Shown here: positions 9,431 to 17,617 of the stretch, piece by piece
Numbering within the stretch: position 1 is the first letter of the stretch
Layout of the letters: each line of letters starts with the position of its first letter
Assembly (NCBI RefSeq): GCF_007954585.1
Contig: NZ_CP042382.1
Location: 930,001-994,000, forward strand
Source of the DNA: Pistricoccus aurantiacus
GTDB lineage: Bacteria > Pseudomonadota > Gammaproteobacteria > Pseudomonadales > Halomonadaceae
Reading direction: 5' to 3'
DNA: 64,000 nt
Notes under the pieces: generated by a model
Database searches by the model: none
Seen by the model: the letters and a program-made list of their open reading frames with translations, nothing else
What the model was told of the DNA's origin: nothing
Made by a program: the position numbers and the translations under genes

Positions 9431-10285
9431 ATGGCCGAACAGCAGCAACCCCCTCAACATCAGGACAGGCAGCCCGGCGACGAGCACGCTATGCAGCCGG
9501 AGCCGGAATTCATTCGCGACAGCTATCGCGGCACCGGCAAGCTCAAGGACAAGGTGGCGGTCATCACCGGCGGCGACAGCGGTATCGGACGCGCGGTGGC
9601 GGCGCATTTCGCCCGGGAAGGCGCCGACTGTGTCATCGTCTATCTTGAAGAACAGCGGGATGCGGAGGATACCCAGGCGCTGGTGGAAGCGGAAGGCCGG
9701 CGCTGTGAGTTGATGCAGGGCGACGTCGGCGACTCAAAGTTCTGTCGGGAAGTGGTAGACAAGACCCTGGAGCGTTTCGGCAAGCTCAATATACTGGTCA
9801 ACAACGCGGCGGAACAGTACGACTGGGACGACGTGACCCAGATTCCCGACGAGAAGCTGCTGCGCACCTTCCAGACCAACATCTTCAGCCATTTCTACAT
9901 GGCCAAGGCGGCGCTGCCGCACATGCAGGAAGGCGACAGCATCATCGCCACCTCATCGATCAATGCCTTCAAGGGCAACAACACCCTGATCGACTATTCC
10001 GCGACCAAGGGCGCGATTCAAGGGCTGGTACGATCCCTGGCAGTCTCGCTGGTCGGGCGGGGCATTCGGGTCAATGCGGTGGCCCCGGGGCCGGTATGGA
10101 CGCCCTTGATACCTGCCAGCTTCGAAGAAGAAAAGGTCGAAGGCTTCGGTGGGCAGGTGCCCATGAACCGCGCCGGCCAGCCCAGCGAAATGGGCCCCGC
10201 CTACGTCTATCTGGCCTCGGAGGAATCCTCCTACATGACCGGCCAGACGATACATTTGAACGGCGGCGTGGTGCTCAATACTTGA
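9431..10285 (+). CDS. SDR-family oxidoreductase (YghA/general stress protein 39-like)
   Basis: 284 residues: a Pro/Gln-rich N-terminal tail (about 35 residues), then a Rossmann domain. NAD(P) loop VAVITGGDSGIGRAVA, NNAA at the structural site, catalytic Ser in SSINAFKG, Tyr-Lys in YSATKGA, and a typical end MTGQTIHLNGG. The long tail with this core is characteristic of the YghA/YdaD subgroup, whose substrates are mostly unknown (general stress or alcohol dehydrogenases). AAAGGAG is 8 nt from the ATG. It interrupts the pyrRBC' order known in Pseudomonas. Confidence 0.88.
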   Translation: MAEQQQPPQHQDRQPGDEHAMQPEPEFIRDSYRGTGKLKDKVAVITGGDSGIGRAVAAHFAREGADCVIVYLEEQRDAEDTQALVEAEGRRCELMQGDVGDSKFCREVVDKTLERFGKLNILVNNAAEQYDWDDVTQIPDEKLLRTFQTNIFSHFYMAKAALPHMQEGDSIIATSSINAFKGNNTLIDYSATKGAIQGLVRSLAVSLVGRGIRVNAVAPGPVWTPLIPASFEEEKVEGFGGQVPMNRAGQPSEMGPAYVYLASEESSYMTGQTIHLNGGVVLNT

Positions 10286-10311
10286 GCACGGCAATCCAAT
10301 CCCGCTGAAGG

Positions 10312-10340
10312 TTCGATCAAGCTCGTCGGTCGGCTATAAT
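10312..10340 (+). promoter_or_regulatory. Candidate promoter for the inactive dihydroorotase gene
   Basis: TTCGAT and a perfect TATAAT with a 17-bp spacer lie downstream of the SDR gene. This would give pyrC' its own transcript, starting about 30 nt before a short reading frame that overlaps its start. Confidence 0.5.
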
Positions 10341-10378
10341 AAGCCGCGATTTCTCCCTAGCCGACCGCGAGCGTTCCC

Positions 10379-10450
10379 ATGCCCCACGAATTTGCCCTTT
10401 CGCCCCGCCGTTTATCGGCCTTCGCGCTCGGCGGGAGTTCCGCCTCATGA
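10379..10450 (+). CDS. Short leader reading frame overlapping the pyrC' start
   Basis: A 23-codon frame (MPHEFALSPRRLSAFALGGS plus three residues) runs from an ATG just after the candidate promoter to a TGA that overlaps the pyrC' ATG as ATGA. Its own ribosome site is weak, whereas GGGAG 9 nt before the pyrC' ATG is good. It may be a leader peptide coupling translation, as leader peptides are known upstream of pyr genes in other bacteria, or a chance frame. Confidence 0.3.
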   Translation: MPHEFALSPRRLSAFALGGSSAS

Positions 10451-11724
10451 GGCTTACCCTGAGCGGCGCGCGAGTGATCGATCCGCGTAGCGGACAGGAT
10501 GGCGTCCTTGACGTCCATATCGCGGGTGGAAAGATCGCCGGCCTGGGCGAACTGTCGAATTTTCAGGCGGATCGATGTTTCGATTTGACGGGGAAGCTGC
10601 TCTTGCCGGGGCTGGTGGATATCGGCGCTCACCTGCGTGACCCGGGGCCGCGCTACAAGGGTAGCCTTGTTAGCGAATCCGCAGCGGCGCTGCGCGGTGG
10701 CTATACCTGTATCGCCCCGCGGCCGGATACCAGCCCGGTACTGGATAGCGCCGCCCATATTCAGACGCTGCTGGATCGAGTCGAAGAACTCGGCACCCTT
10801 CACGTGGCGCCCATCGGCGCCTTGACCCAGGGCCTGGAAGGCCAGTTGCTGGCCAATATGGCGGGCCTGAAGAAAGCCGGCTGCGTGGCGCTGACCAATC
10901 TGCGCCGGCCGGTGGCGGACACGCGGATATTGAAGCGCTGCCTGGAGTACGCCGCGTCATTCGATATTCCGGTCATCCTGCATCCCCAGGACGCCGCCCT
11001 GGCCGTCGGCGGCTGCGCCCATGAGGGCACTCAGGCCACTCGTCTGGGCCTGGGCGGCATTTCGGAAACCGCCGAGACCGCCGCCTTGGCTCAGTGGCTG
11101 CTGCTGATCGAACGAAGTGGGGTGCGGGCGCATCTGGCGCATCTTTCCTGTGGCCGCAGCCTGGCGATGGTGGAAGAGGCCAAGGCGCGGGGCATCGCGC
11201 TTACCTGCGACGTGACCCTGGCGCAGCTGCACTGGACGGACGAGGCCATCGACGGCTTCGACGCCAATTTTCATCTCGAACCGCCCCTGCGCAGTGTCGA
11301 GGATCGCCAGGCGCTGCGTGATGGGCTCAAACGCGGCGCCATCGAGGCTATCGCCAGCGGCCACCTGCCGCACGAGCAGGCCGCCAAGATGGCGCCCTTC
11401 GCCGCCTCCGAGCCGGGCATGAGCACCCTGGAAACCGCCTGGGCCATGGCGCAGGCACTGGTCAAACAGGACGTCGTCGACTGGCGGACGCTGGCGGCCC
11501 GTCTGTCCAGCGGGCCGGCGGATATCCTGGGGGTTTCCGGAGGCGGTCTGGCGGTGGGGGATTCTGCGGATATTGCGGTCTTCGACCCGACTCAGGAATG
11601 GGAGCCCAGCAGCCAGAGCCTGCATTCCAGCGGACTCAACACGCCGCTGTTGAATCGACGTATTCGCGGGCGCTGCGTGCTGACCCTGATCGAAGGAAAG
11701 ATCTGCTACCAGCTTGATGCTTGA
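10447..11724 (+). CDS. Dihydroorotase-like protein, catalytically inactive (PyrC')
   Basis: 425 residues of the amidohydrolase fold, with the end motif GDSADIAVFDP typical of dihydroorotases. The metal site is broken. The usual D-x-H-x-H-x-R reads DIGAHLR (first His is Gly60), and the usual TDHAPH reads SGHLPH (Asp replaced by Gly). In Pseudomonas such a PyrC' has no activity and is needed as structural partner of PyrB. The same role is inferred here from homology and from PyrB being of the long type. It starts with ATG after GGGAG. Confidence 0.9.
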   Translation: MRLTLSGARVIDPRSGQDGVLDVHIAGGKIAGLGELSNFQADRCFDLTGKLLLPGLVDIGAHLRDPGPRYKGSLVSESAAALRGGYTCIAPRPDTSPVLDSAAHIQTLLDRVEELGTLHVAPIGALTQGLEGQLLANMAGLKKAGCVALTNLRRPVADTRILKRCLEYAASFDIPVILHPQDAALAVGGCAHEGTQATRLGLGGISETAETAALAQWLLLIERSGVRAHLAHLSCGRSLAMVEEAKARGIALTCDVTLAQLHWTDEAIDGFDANFHLEPPLRSVEDRQALRDGLKRGAIEAIASGHLPHEQAAKMAPFAASEPGMSTLETAWAMAQALVKQDVVDWRTLAARLSSGPADILGVSGGGLAVGDSADIAVFDPTQEWEPSSQSLHSSGLNTPLLNRRIRGRCVLTLIEGKICYQLDA

Positions 11725-11733
11725 ACCGACGCT

Positions 11734-11805
11734 TTGATCAGTACTTTTACCTTGATCAATACTCTTGCCTTGATCAGTACTCTTCTTTGAGTCAGTACTC
11801 TTCCG
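11734..11805. repeat. Four 18-bp tandem units spanning the end of the IclR gene
   Basis: Units with the core GATCAGTACTCTT recur every 18 bp (cores at 11736, 11754, 11772 and, altered to GAGTCAGTACTCTT, 11789). The last unit holds the final codons and stop of the IclR-family gene (GAGTACTGA on the minus strand). The other three are outside the gene and each repeats that stop. This looks like slippage-driven duplication of the gene end. Confidence 0.75.
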
Positions 11806-12640
11806 GCAGGGGCATGCGCCCGCCCAGCTGCTGGGTGATTTCCCGGGCGGCGCGGCGCACCAGACTACCGAGTTCGATCAGCCGGGATTCGGGGATTCGT
11901 GCCACCGGGCCGGAAACGGAAATGGCCGCCAGCGGACTGCCCCGCTCGTCGTGAATCGAGGCGGCGGCGCAGTGGAGCCCCACCGCGTGTTCTTCCCGGT
12001 CGCAGGCATAGCCCTGCTGGCGAATTTCCGCCATGCCCTCGCGCAGCTTGGCGGGGGTATCGATGGTGTTCGCGGTGACCCGTGCCAGCCCCCGGGCCTG
12101 CAGAATACGCTCGACTTCCTTTTCCGGCAGCCAGGCCAGCAGAGCCTTGCCCACGCCGGAGGCGTGCATCGGCGCCCGGGAGCCGAGCCGGGTGATCATG
12201 CGCATCATCTGATGGGATTCGCTCTGAGCCAGGAACACCGCCATGCTGCCGTCGCGAATGCCCAGGTTGGCGGATTCGCCGCTTTCCTCGGTCAAACGGC
12301 GCAGATAGGGCCGCGCGGTGGCGACGTAGTCCCGAGCTTCAAGAAAGGTATTGCCGATCTGAAAGGTCTTGACTCCTACTTTCCATAGACCGAGTTCACT
12401 GTCCTGGGTGATGAAGCCCTGCTTGTGCAGCGCCTGCAGCAGGCGATGGGTGGTGGAAGGCGCCAGGCCGGCGATCTGAGCGATGTCCGAAAGTGCCAGA
12501 CCCATGGGGGCGGCGGCCAGCCCTTCGAGGATATTGAGCCCGCGTACCAGCGACTGGCTGTGCCCGCCGCTGACCTTGCCCGATCCGGCGGGCCGGCCTA
12601 CCGCCTTACGTTTCGTTTCGGCCACTGCTATCTCCGTCAT
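11792..12640 (-). CDS. IclR-family transcriptional regulator (AllR-like)
   Basis: 282 residues. The winged helix lies near residues 30-90 (LVRGLNILEGLAA, LSDIAQIAGLAPSTTHRLLQ) and the effector-binding domain follows (ASGVGKALLAWLPE, REEHAVGLHCAAASIHDERG). AllR of E. coli represses allantoin and glyoxylate genes and responds to glyoxylate. A matching role is inferred from the neighbouring purine catabolism genes; the ligand cannot be read from sequence. It lies downstream of uraD on the same strand with a 66-bp gap. Confidence 0.85.
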   Translation of the reverse strand: MTEIAVAETKRKAVGRPAGSGKVSGGHSQSLVRGLNILEGLAAAPMGLALSDIAQIAGLAPSTTHRLLQALHKQGFITQDSELGLWKVGVKTFQIGNTFLEARDYVATARPYLRRLTEESGESANLGIRDGSMAVFLAQSESHQMMRMITRLGSRAPMHASGVGKALLAWLPEKEVERILQARGLARVTANTIDTPAKLREGMAEIRQQGYACDREEHAVGLHCAAASIHDERGSPLAAISVSGPVARIPESRLIELGSLVRRAAREITQQLGGRMPLPEEY

Positions 12641-12706
12641 ACGCGGTTGCCTAGATTCGCCCTAGCATACATGCTTAACGGCGCATGACGGAAATGGTTT
12701 CCATTT

Positions 12707-13234
12707 TTACCGCTCGACGCGGCCCTGCAGACGAAAGCGTGCGATCTGGTTGATCTGTTCAATGGCGGTGCGGCGTTCCTCGTCTGCGCTGTTCTTGAGG
12801 CGCGTCTTGAAAGCTTCGAGAATATCGTAGCGGTCCTTGCCCTTGACCGCGATGACGAAGGGAAAGCCGAACTGATCCTTGTAGGCCTGATTGAGACGCT
12901 CGAAACGCGCGAGCTCTTCCGGTGAACACTGATCCAGCCCGGCACCGGCCTGTTCCCGGGTCGAGTCATCGGTCAGCTCGCCGGCGATCGCCGCCTTGCC
13001 CGCCAGATCCGGGTGAGCGCGGATGACCTCGAGCTGGCGCTCCGGCCCTGCGGCATTGAGTACCGCGCCGAGGACTTCCGCCAGCCCCGACGGCGTATCC
13101 TCCTTCTCGCTCAGCCCTTGGTCCCAGGCAATCTCCGCTACCCAAGGCGAGTGCTCATAGATGTCGCCATACTGACTGACGAACTGTTCGCGACTCAGGT
13201 TGCTGGGGCGCGGTGTCAGGGTCTTGTCGCTCAT
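12707..13234 (-). CDS. uraD: 2-oxo-4-hydroxy-4-carboxy-5-ureidoimidazoline (OHCU) decarboxylase
   Basis: Third step of urate breakdown: converts OHCU to (S)-allantoin with loss of CO2. 175 residues, normal for the family. Seen: SREQFVSQYGDIYEHSPWVA, IRAHPDLAGKAA (the catalytic His is in HPDL), LNQAYKDQFGFPFVIAVKG. The start MSDKTLTP was chosen for GGGAGA about 9 nt upstream. Divergent from uraH, with the shared gap holding a candidate operator. Confidence 0.95.
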   Translation of the reverse strand: MSDKTLTPRPSNLSREQFVSQYGDIYEHSPWVAEIAWDQGLSEKEDTPSGLAEVLGAVLNAAGPERQLEVIRAHPDLAGKAAIAGELTDDSTREQAGAGLDQCSPEELARFERLNQAYKDQFGFPFVIAVKGKDRYDILEAFKTRLKNSADEERRTAIEQINQIARFRLQGRVER

Positions 13235-13287
13235 TCGGTCTTGTCTCCCATGAATAAAAACGCCGTTCGTATTAGACGATAGGCTAA

Positions 13288-13297
13288 ATGTATACAA
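13288..13297. promoter_or_regulatory. TTGTAYACAA-type operator between uraD and uraH
   Basis: ATGTATACAA (minus strand TTGTATACAT) matches the consensus at 9 of 10 positions. On the minus strand it overlaps a possible -35 (TTGTAT), which is followed 17 bp later by TAATAC ahead of uraD. Likely bound by the GntR-family protein encoded at 15278. Confidence 0.5.
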
Positions 13298-13384
13298 AAA
13301 AACTTTGAAATGTACTCTTCTTAAGGCTAAAACTGTTTCCAGAAGCTGGCAATTATAGTCTGCATCACAAAACAGGAGAATCTC

Positions 13385-13738
13385 ATGGGACGTTTGACGA
13401 CACACGTTCTTGACACTGCCCTGGGCCGCCCGGGCCACGGTATCCGCATCGAACTCTTCCGTCTGGAAGGCGAAAATCGTACGCGCCTGGGTGAAACGAT
13501 CACCAACGACGATGGTCGCTGCGACGCGCCGATCCTCGAAGGCGAGGACTTCACTACCGGCGAATATGAACTGCTTTTCCACGCCGGTGAATACCTTGAC
13601 CGTCAGGGCATCAAGGGTAGCGAGCCGCGTTTTCTCGATCGCATTCCGCTGCGTTTCGGCGTCGCCAATGCGGACGAGCATTACCATGTTCCCTTGCTAC
13701 TTTCCCCCTACAGTTTGTCCACCTATCGCGGCAGCTGA
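13385..13738 (+). CDS. uraH: 5-hydroxyisourate hydrolase (transthyretin-like)
   Basis: Second step of urate breakdown: hydrolyses 5-hydroxyisourate to OHCU. 117 residues, the usual length. N-terminal [16 protein letters not shown] (catalytic His), an Arg in the core, and the diagnostic C-terminal tetrapeptide YRGS are all present. AGGAGAATCTC precedes the ATG. No signal peptide, so cytoplasmic. Divergent from uraD, followed by puuD. Confidence 0.96.
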   Translation: MGRLTTHVLDTALGRPGHGIRIELFRLEGENRTRLGETITNDDGRCDAPILEGEDFTTGEYELLFHAGEYLDRQGIKGSEPRFLDRIPLRFGVANADEHYHVPLLLSPYSLSTYRGS

Positions 13739-13758
13739 TAGAGAAACTGCACCAAAAT

Positions 13759-13818
13759 AAAACGCCGAAAACGCCCTCGACTCCTGACACTTCTATAACA
13801 GTTTCCGGCGCGTTTTTT
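13759..13818 (+). terminator. Possible weak terminator after uraH
   Basis: AAAACGCCGAAAAC can pair imperfectly with GTTTCCGGCGCGTTTTTT across a 28-nt loop, ending in a T run. Bulges make it weak; puuD may still be co-transcribed. Confidence 0.35.
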
Positions 13819-13871
13819 GTAATAGACGCTATAGCGGTTCCTAGAACAACCGCACAACAAGAGGCACGACG

Positions 13872-15086
13872 ATGGAAGCCTATTTAATCGAATTCGGTAA
13901 TATGTTGTTGAGGTGGCTGCATGTGATCGCTGCTATCGCCTGGATCGGCGAATCCCTCTACTTCGTGATGCTCGATAACGGCTTGAAGACCCCCAAGGCG
14001 GCGGAAGACAAAGAGAAGGGCGTATTCGGCGAAATGTGGGCGGTACACGGCGGCGGTTTCTACCACAATCAGAAGTACGCCTCCGCACCGGCCAAGCTCC
14101 CGGAAGATCTGCACTGGTCCTTCTGGAAATCCTATACCACCTGGCTTTCCGGCTTCGCGCTCTTTGCCGTGCTGTACCTGGCGAGTCCGAGTATCTACCT
14201 GGTCAATCCCGGCAGCCCCTGGGAATGGGCGGCCAACATGACCGGCTGGCAGGCCAATATCGCCGCGCTGCTGTTTTTGTTGCTGGGCTGGGTGGTCTAC
14301 AACGAGCTGTGCAAGCGCATCAGCCCGAACATGACCCGGGACGGCGTCCTGAGTATCGCTGTGGCGGTGATGATGGTGGTAGTCGCCTATCTGGCCACCC
14401 ACATCTTCGCAGGTCGTGCGGCCTTCCTGCTGACCGGCGCGGTGATGGCCACGGCCATGTCCGCCAACGTGTTCTTCTGGATCATTCCGGGACAGCGGCG
14501 CATGGTGAAGGCCATGAAGGCCGGTGAAACGCCGAATCCTCTCGACGGCAAGCGCGGCAAGCAGCGCTCCGTGCACAATACCTACTTCACCCTGCCGGTG
14601 GTGCTGCTGATGCTGAGCAATCACTACTCCTTCATGTATACCCATGCTTATGCCTGGGTGATCATGGTGCTGTTCATCTTCGCCGGCGCCCTGATCCGTC
14701 AGTTCTTCGTGCTGATGCATGCGGGCAAGATTCAGCCGGTCTATCCCGCGGTCGGTGTGGCCCTGATCCTGGTGTCCGTGTGGCTGGCGGCGCCGTCCAG
14801 CCAGCCGGCCGCCAATGTGGGTACCAGCAACGGCGTAGCTTTCTCCGGTACGTCAACCCTGGCGCAGGTGGATACCATCATGGAAAATCGCTGCGTGCAG
14901 TGCCATGCCCAGAAGCCTAGCCATCCCGGCTTCGCCGCGGCACCGGCGGGAGTCATGCTGGACAGCGAGAAGCAGGTCGAAGTACAGAAACCGATGATCA
15001 AGCAGGTAATCGCGAGTGGTTACATGCCGCTGGGTAACATCACCGGCATCACCGACGAGGAAAAGGCGGTCATCGCGGCCTGGTGA
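13872..15086 (+). CDS. puuD: Membrane urate hydroxylase PuuD with C-terminal cytochrome c domain
   Basis: 404 residues. About eight transmembrane helices (starting MLLRWLHVIAAIAWIG) are followed by a periplasmic cytochrome c domain with the heme motif CVQCH near residue 340 and a likely Met ligand in GYMPLGN. This is the bacterial urate oxidase type known from Agrobacterium PuuD and passes electrons to a cytochrome oxidase rather than making H2O2. It makes 5-hydroxyisourate, the UraH substrate. Followed by a strong terminator. Confidence 0.94.
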   Translation: MEAYLIEFGNMLLRWLHVIAAIAWIGESLYFVMLDNGLKTPKAAEDKEKGVFGEMWAVHGGGFYHNQKYASAPAKLPEDLHWSFWKSYTTWLSGFALFAVLYLASPSIYLVNPGSPWEWAANMTGWQANIAALLFLLLGWVVYNELCKRISPNMTRDGVLSIAVAVMMVVVAYLATHIFAGRAAFLLTGAVMATAMSANVFFWIIPGQRRMVKAMKAGETPNPLDGKRGKQRSVHNTYFTLPVVLLMLSNHYSFMYTHAYAWVIMVLFIFAGALIRQFFVLMHAGKIQPVYPAVGVALILVSVWLAAPSSQPAANVGTSNGVAFSGTSTLAQVDTIMENRCVQCHAQKPSHPGFAAAPAGVMLDSEKQVEVQKPMIKQVIASGYMPLGNITGITDEEKAVIAAW

Positions 15087-15130
15087 TTCTCGGTGAACTC
15101 GGCGCAGGAAGCAGCTACGTGCAATGACTG

Positions 15131-15162
15131 GAACGTCCGCAGCGATGCGGACGTTCTTTTTT
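15131..15162 (+). terminator. Rho-independent terminator after puuD
   Basis: GAACGTCCGCA pairs perfectly with TGCGGACGTTC (11 bp, 4-nt loop) and is followed by six T. Confidence 0.93.
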
Positions 15163-15236
15163 GGTGGTGCCATCGGCCAGTATTATTTTCGCTTCCCTGC
15201 GGACAATGACAGCGATCAAAACATTCCTGCAGTAAA

Positions 15237-15246
15237 GCGTATACAA
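15237..15246. promoter_or_regulatory. TTGTAYACAA-type operator ahead of the GntR gene
   Basis: GCGTATACAA matches 8 of 10 positions and overlaps possible -10 hexamers (TATACA, TACAAT) about 35 bp before the GntR start. It suggests autoregulation. Confidence 0.45.
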
Positions 15247-15277
15247 TAATAGACAGGATTGTCGAAGTGAGAATGGC

Positions 15278-16030
15278 ATGAGTCAGCAAGAACTAGTGTC
15301 CAAGGACGGTGCGACCAAGATGTCGATGGCGTCGAATCCCAGGAAGGGCAAGAACGGCGACGGTGCCGAACGGCATGATGTCATCTATCGCACCATCAGC
15401 GATGCCATTATCGAGCATCGTCTGAAACCCGGCGCACGGCTACGTGAAGACGCGCTTTCCGAGGTATTCGGGGTCAGCCGCACCGGCATTCGCAAGATTC
15501 TGCAGCGCCTGGCCCATGAACAGATGGTGACCCTGACCCCCCGGCGTGGCGCCAGCGTGACCCGCCCCACCGCCGAGGAGGCGCGGGATGTATTCGCCGC
15601 GCGTCACCTGGTGGAATGTGGTGTCATGCCAGTGGTAGCCCAGCGCATGACCGCGGAGGACGTTCGTGAACTGCGGGAGCTTGCCGCCCGGGAGCGGCAG
15701 GCGCTGAAGCGGGGAGAGCAAAGCGTCGCCATCAAGCTGTCCGCCGAGTTTCACGAGCGGCTTGCTCGGCTGTCCGGCAATGCCGCCCTGGCGGAGTTCA
15801 TCGGTCGCCTGTGTTCGCGCTCCTCCTTGATCCTCGCGGTCTACGGCAATACCGGCCACCTGGGGTGCGAATCCCACGATCATGCCGGACTGCTCGATCT
15901 GCTTGACCAAGGCGATGGCGAGAAAGCGAGCGCTTTCATGGGTCGCCATCTCAAGTCGATCGAGGCATCGCTCTCCTTCGTCGAGGAAACCGACGAAGTG
16001 CCGGACCTGCATCATATCTTTTCTTTCTGA
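15278..16030 (+). CDS. GntR-family regulator, FadR subfamily
   Basis: 250 residues. A winged helix near residues 35-100 (IYRTISDAIIEHRLKPGARL, SEVFGVSRTGIRKILQRLAH) is followed by an all-helical FCD effector domain. The FCD metal-site pattern is visible as AEFHERL (Asp/His position), then HDHAGLLDLL near the end. Such regulators usually bind short palindromes. The repeated TTGTAYACAA at promoters of this region, including its own, makes it the likely local regulator. The ligand (urate, allantoin or glyoxylate derivative) is unknown. Confidence 0.87.
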   Translation: MSQQELVSKDGATKMSMASNPRKGKNGDGAERHDVIYRTISDAIIEHRLKPGARLREDALSEVFGVSRTGIRKILQRLAHEQMVTLTPRRGASVTRPTAEEARDVFAARHLVECGVMPVVAQRMTAEDVRELRELAARERQALKRGEQSVAIKLSAEFHERLARLSGNAALAEFIGRLCSRSSLILAVYGNTGHLGCESHDHAGLLDLLDQGDGEKASAFMGRHLKSIEASLSFVEETDEVPDLHHIFSF

Positions 16031-16067
16031 CGCTGCGCTGTCCGTGCGTCGGCTATCGAACCTTCAA

Positions 16068-16104
16068 ACAAAAGACCCCGAGCTAGCGGCTCGGGGTCTT
16101 TTGT
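16068..16104. terminator. Bidirectional terminator between GntR and NCS1 genes
   Basis: A perfect 16-bp stem ACAAAAGACCCCGAGC / GCTCGGGGTCTTTTGT with a 5-nt loop. A-rich and T-rich arms let it work for both converging genes. Confidence 0.92.
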
Positions 16105-16131
16105 CCTGTGCATGAAAGCGCGTCGTCCCTA

Positions 16132-17583
16132 TCAGGAAGTGGTTGCCGCCTGGGGAACGTATCCACGCATCAGCCCATAATAGAACAGCCCGCCGAGGCC
16201 CGCACCGATCAGCCAGGCATAGCCGTTCAGCGCCGCGAGCGTGGGGACCCAGACCGTGGAGATCGAAAATAGCGCCGCCAGACCGAAGGCCAGCAGCGCG
16301 CGCCGGTTCCAGCCCTTGGTGTAGTAGTAGCTGCTGCCCGGCTCGGCGGAGAACATGTCCTGGATATTCAGCCGCTGGCGTCGAATCAGGTAGTAATCCA
16401 CCACGATGATGCCGTAGAAGGGCGCGACGATGGCGCCCAGGGCATTGACAAAACCGGGAATGCCGATCCGGCTGATCACCGTCAGCCACAGGGCGCCGAT
16501 AAAGAAGGCGATGATGGCGGTGAGCAGGCCGCCGATGCGAAAGCTTATCTTGCTGGGGAAAAGGTTGGCCAGATCGTAGGCGGGCGGGATGAAGTTGGCC
16601 ACCAGGTTGATCCCCACGGTAGCGGCGAAGAAGGTGAGGGCGGCGATCAGGGTCAACGGCAGCGAGTCGACGCGCTCGATGATATCCGAGGGATTGATCA
16701 GCGCCTCGCCGAACAGTGCCAGGGTGCCGGCGGTGATGATCAAGGCGATAAAGGAGAAGAACGCCACGTTGAGCGGCAAGCCGAGAAGGTTGCCCAGCTT
16801 CATTTGGCGTTCGCTTCTGACGAAGCGCGTGAAGTCGCCGAAGTTGATCACCACCGCGGCAAAGTAGGCGATCATGGTGCCGGTGATCGCCAGGAAGGCG
16901 CTCACCGCGCTGCCCTGATAATCGCCGCTGCTGCTGAAGATGCTTCCAATGGCGGGAAGCAGATCGCTGCCGGCTTGAACCCAGATGATGATCATCAAGG
17001 CTACCATGACCAGGTAGACTAGGGGCCCGGCCCAGTTGAGAAATTGCGTGATGCGTTCGATACCGGCCCAGAAGATCGCCAGTTGAAAAAACCAGACGAG
17101 GATAAAGGAGATCCAGCCGATGGCAGAAAGCCCCAGGAAGCTGCCGCCGGGATCGCCGAAAAGTGAAGTCAGCAACAGCGCCATTGCGGTGGAGGCGAAG
17201 TAGGTCTGTACGCCATACCAGAAGATGCCCACGATAGCTCGCAGCAGCGCCGGCAGGTTGGCGCCGCGTACCCCCATGCTGGCGCGAACCATCACTGGAA
17301 AGGGAATGCCATATTTGACGCTGGGCTTGCCGGATAGATTGACCAGCACCATCACCACGAAACCTGCCAGGATGATGGCCACCATCACCGCCCAGCCGTT
17401 CAGCCCATAGGAAAGAAACAGCGAGGCGGCCAGGGAATAGCCGAACAGGCTCTGAATATCGTTCGACCAGACGTTGAAGATCTCGAACCAGCCCCAGCGG
17501 CGTTTGCTGTGGGGGATCGGCGCGAGATCCACGTTGTAGAGGCTTTTGTCGATATGGGAGATGTGCAGTTCGTCGTCTTGCAT
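16132..17583 (-). CDS. NCS1-family nucleobase/allantoin transporter (copy 1)
   Basis: 483 residues with about 12 transmembrane helices. NCS1 hallmarks seen: IPHSKRRWGWFEIFNVWSND near the N-terminus, KYGIPFPVMVRASMGVRGAN, WYGVQTYFASTAM, and IVVDYYLIRRQRLNIQDMF near the C-terminus. These are proton or sodium symporters for purines, uracil, hydantoins or allantoin. Substrate cannot be read; context suggests urate, xanthine or allantoin. It is last in a minus-strand run after the exported racemase homologue (34-bp gap). Confidence 0.88.
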   Translation of the reverse strand: MQDDELHISHIDKSLYNVDLAPIPHSKRRWGWFEIFNVWSNDIQSLFGYSLAASLFLSYGLNGWAVMVAIILAGFVVMVLVNLSGKPSVKYGIPFPVMVRASMGVRGANLPALLRAIVGIFWYGVQTYFASTAMALLLTSLFGDPGGSFLGLSAIGWISFILVWFFQLAIFWAGIERITQFLNWAGPLVYLVMVALMIIIWVQAGSDLLPAIGSIFSSSGDYQGSAVSAFLAITGTMIAYFAAVVINFGDFTRFVRSERQMKLGNLLGLPLNVAFFSFIALIITAGTLALFGEALINPSDIIERVDSLPLTLIAALTFFAATVGINLVANFIPPAYDLANLFPSKISFRIGGLLTAIIAFFIGALWLTVISRIGIPGFVNALGAIVAPFYGIIVVDYYLIRRQRLNIQDMFSAEPGSSYYYTKGWNRRALLAFGLAALFSISTVWVPTLAALNGYAWLIGAGLGGLFYYGLMRGYVPQAATTS

Positions 17584-17617
17584 GAAAGCGCTCTTCTTGT
17601 TGGTTTATTGAACCAGC

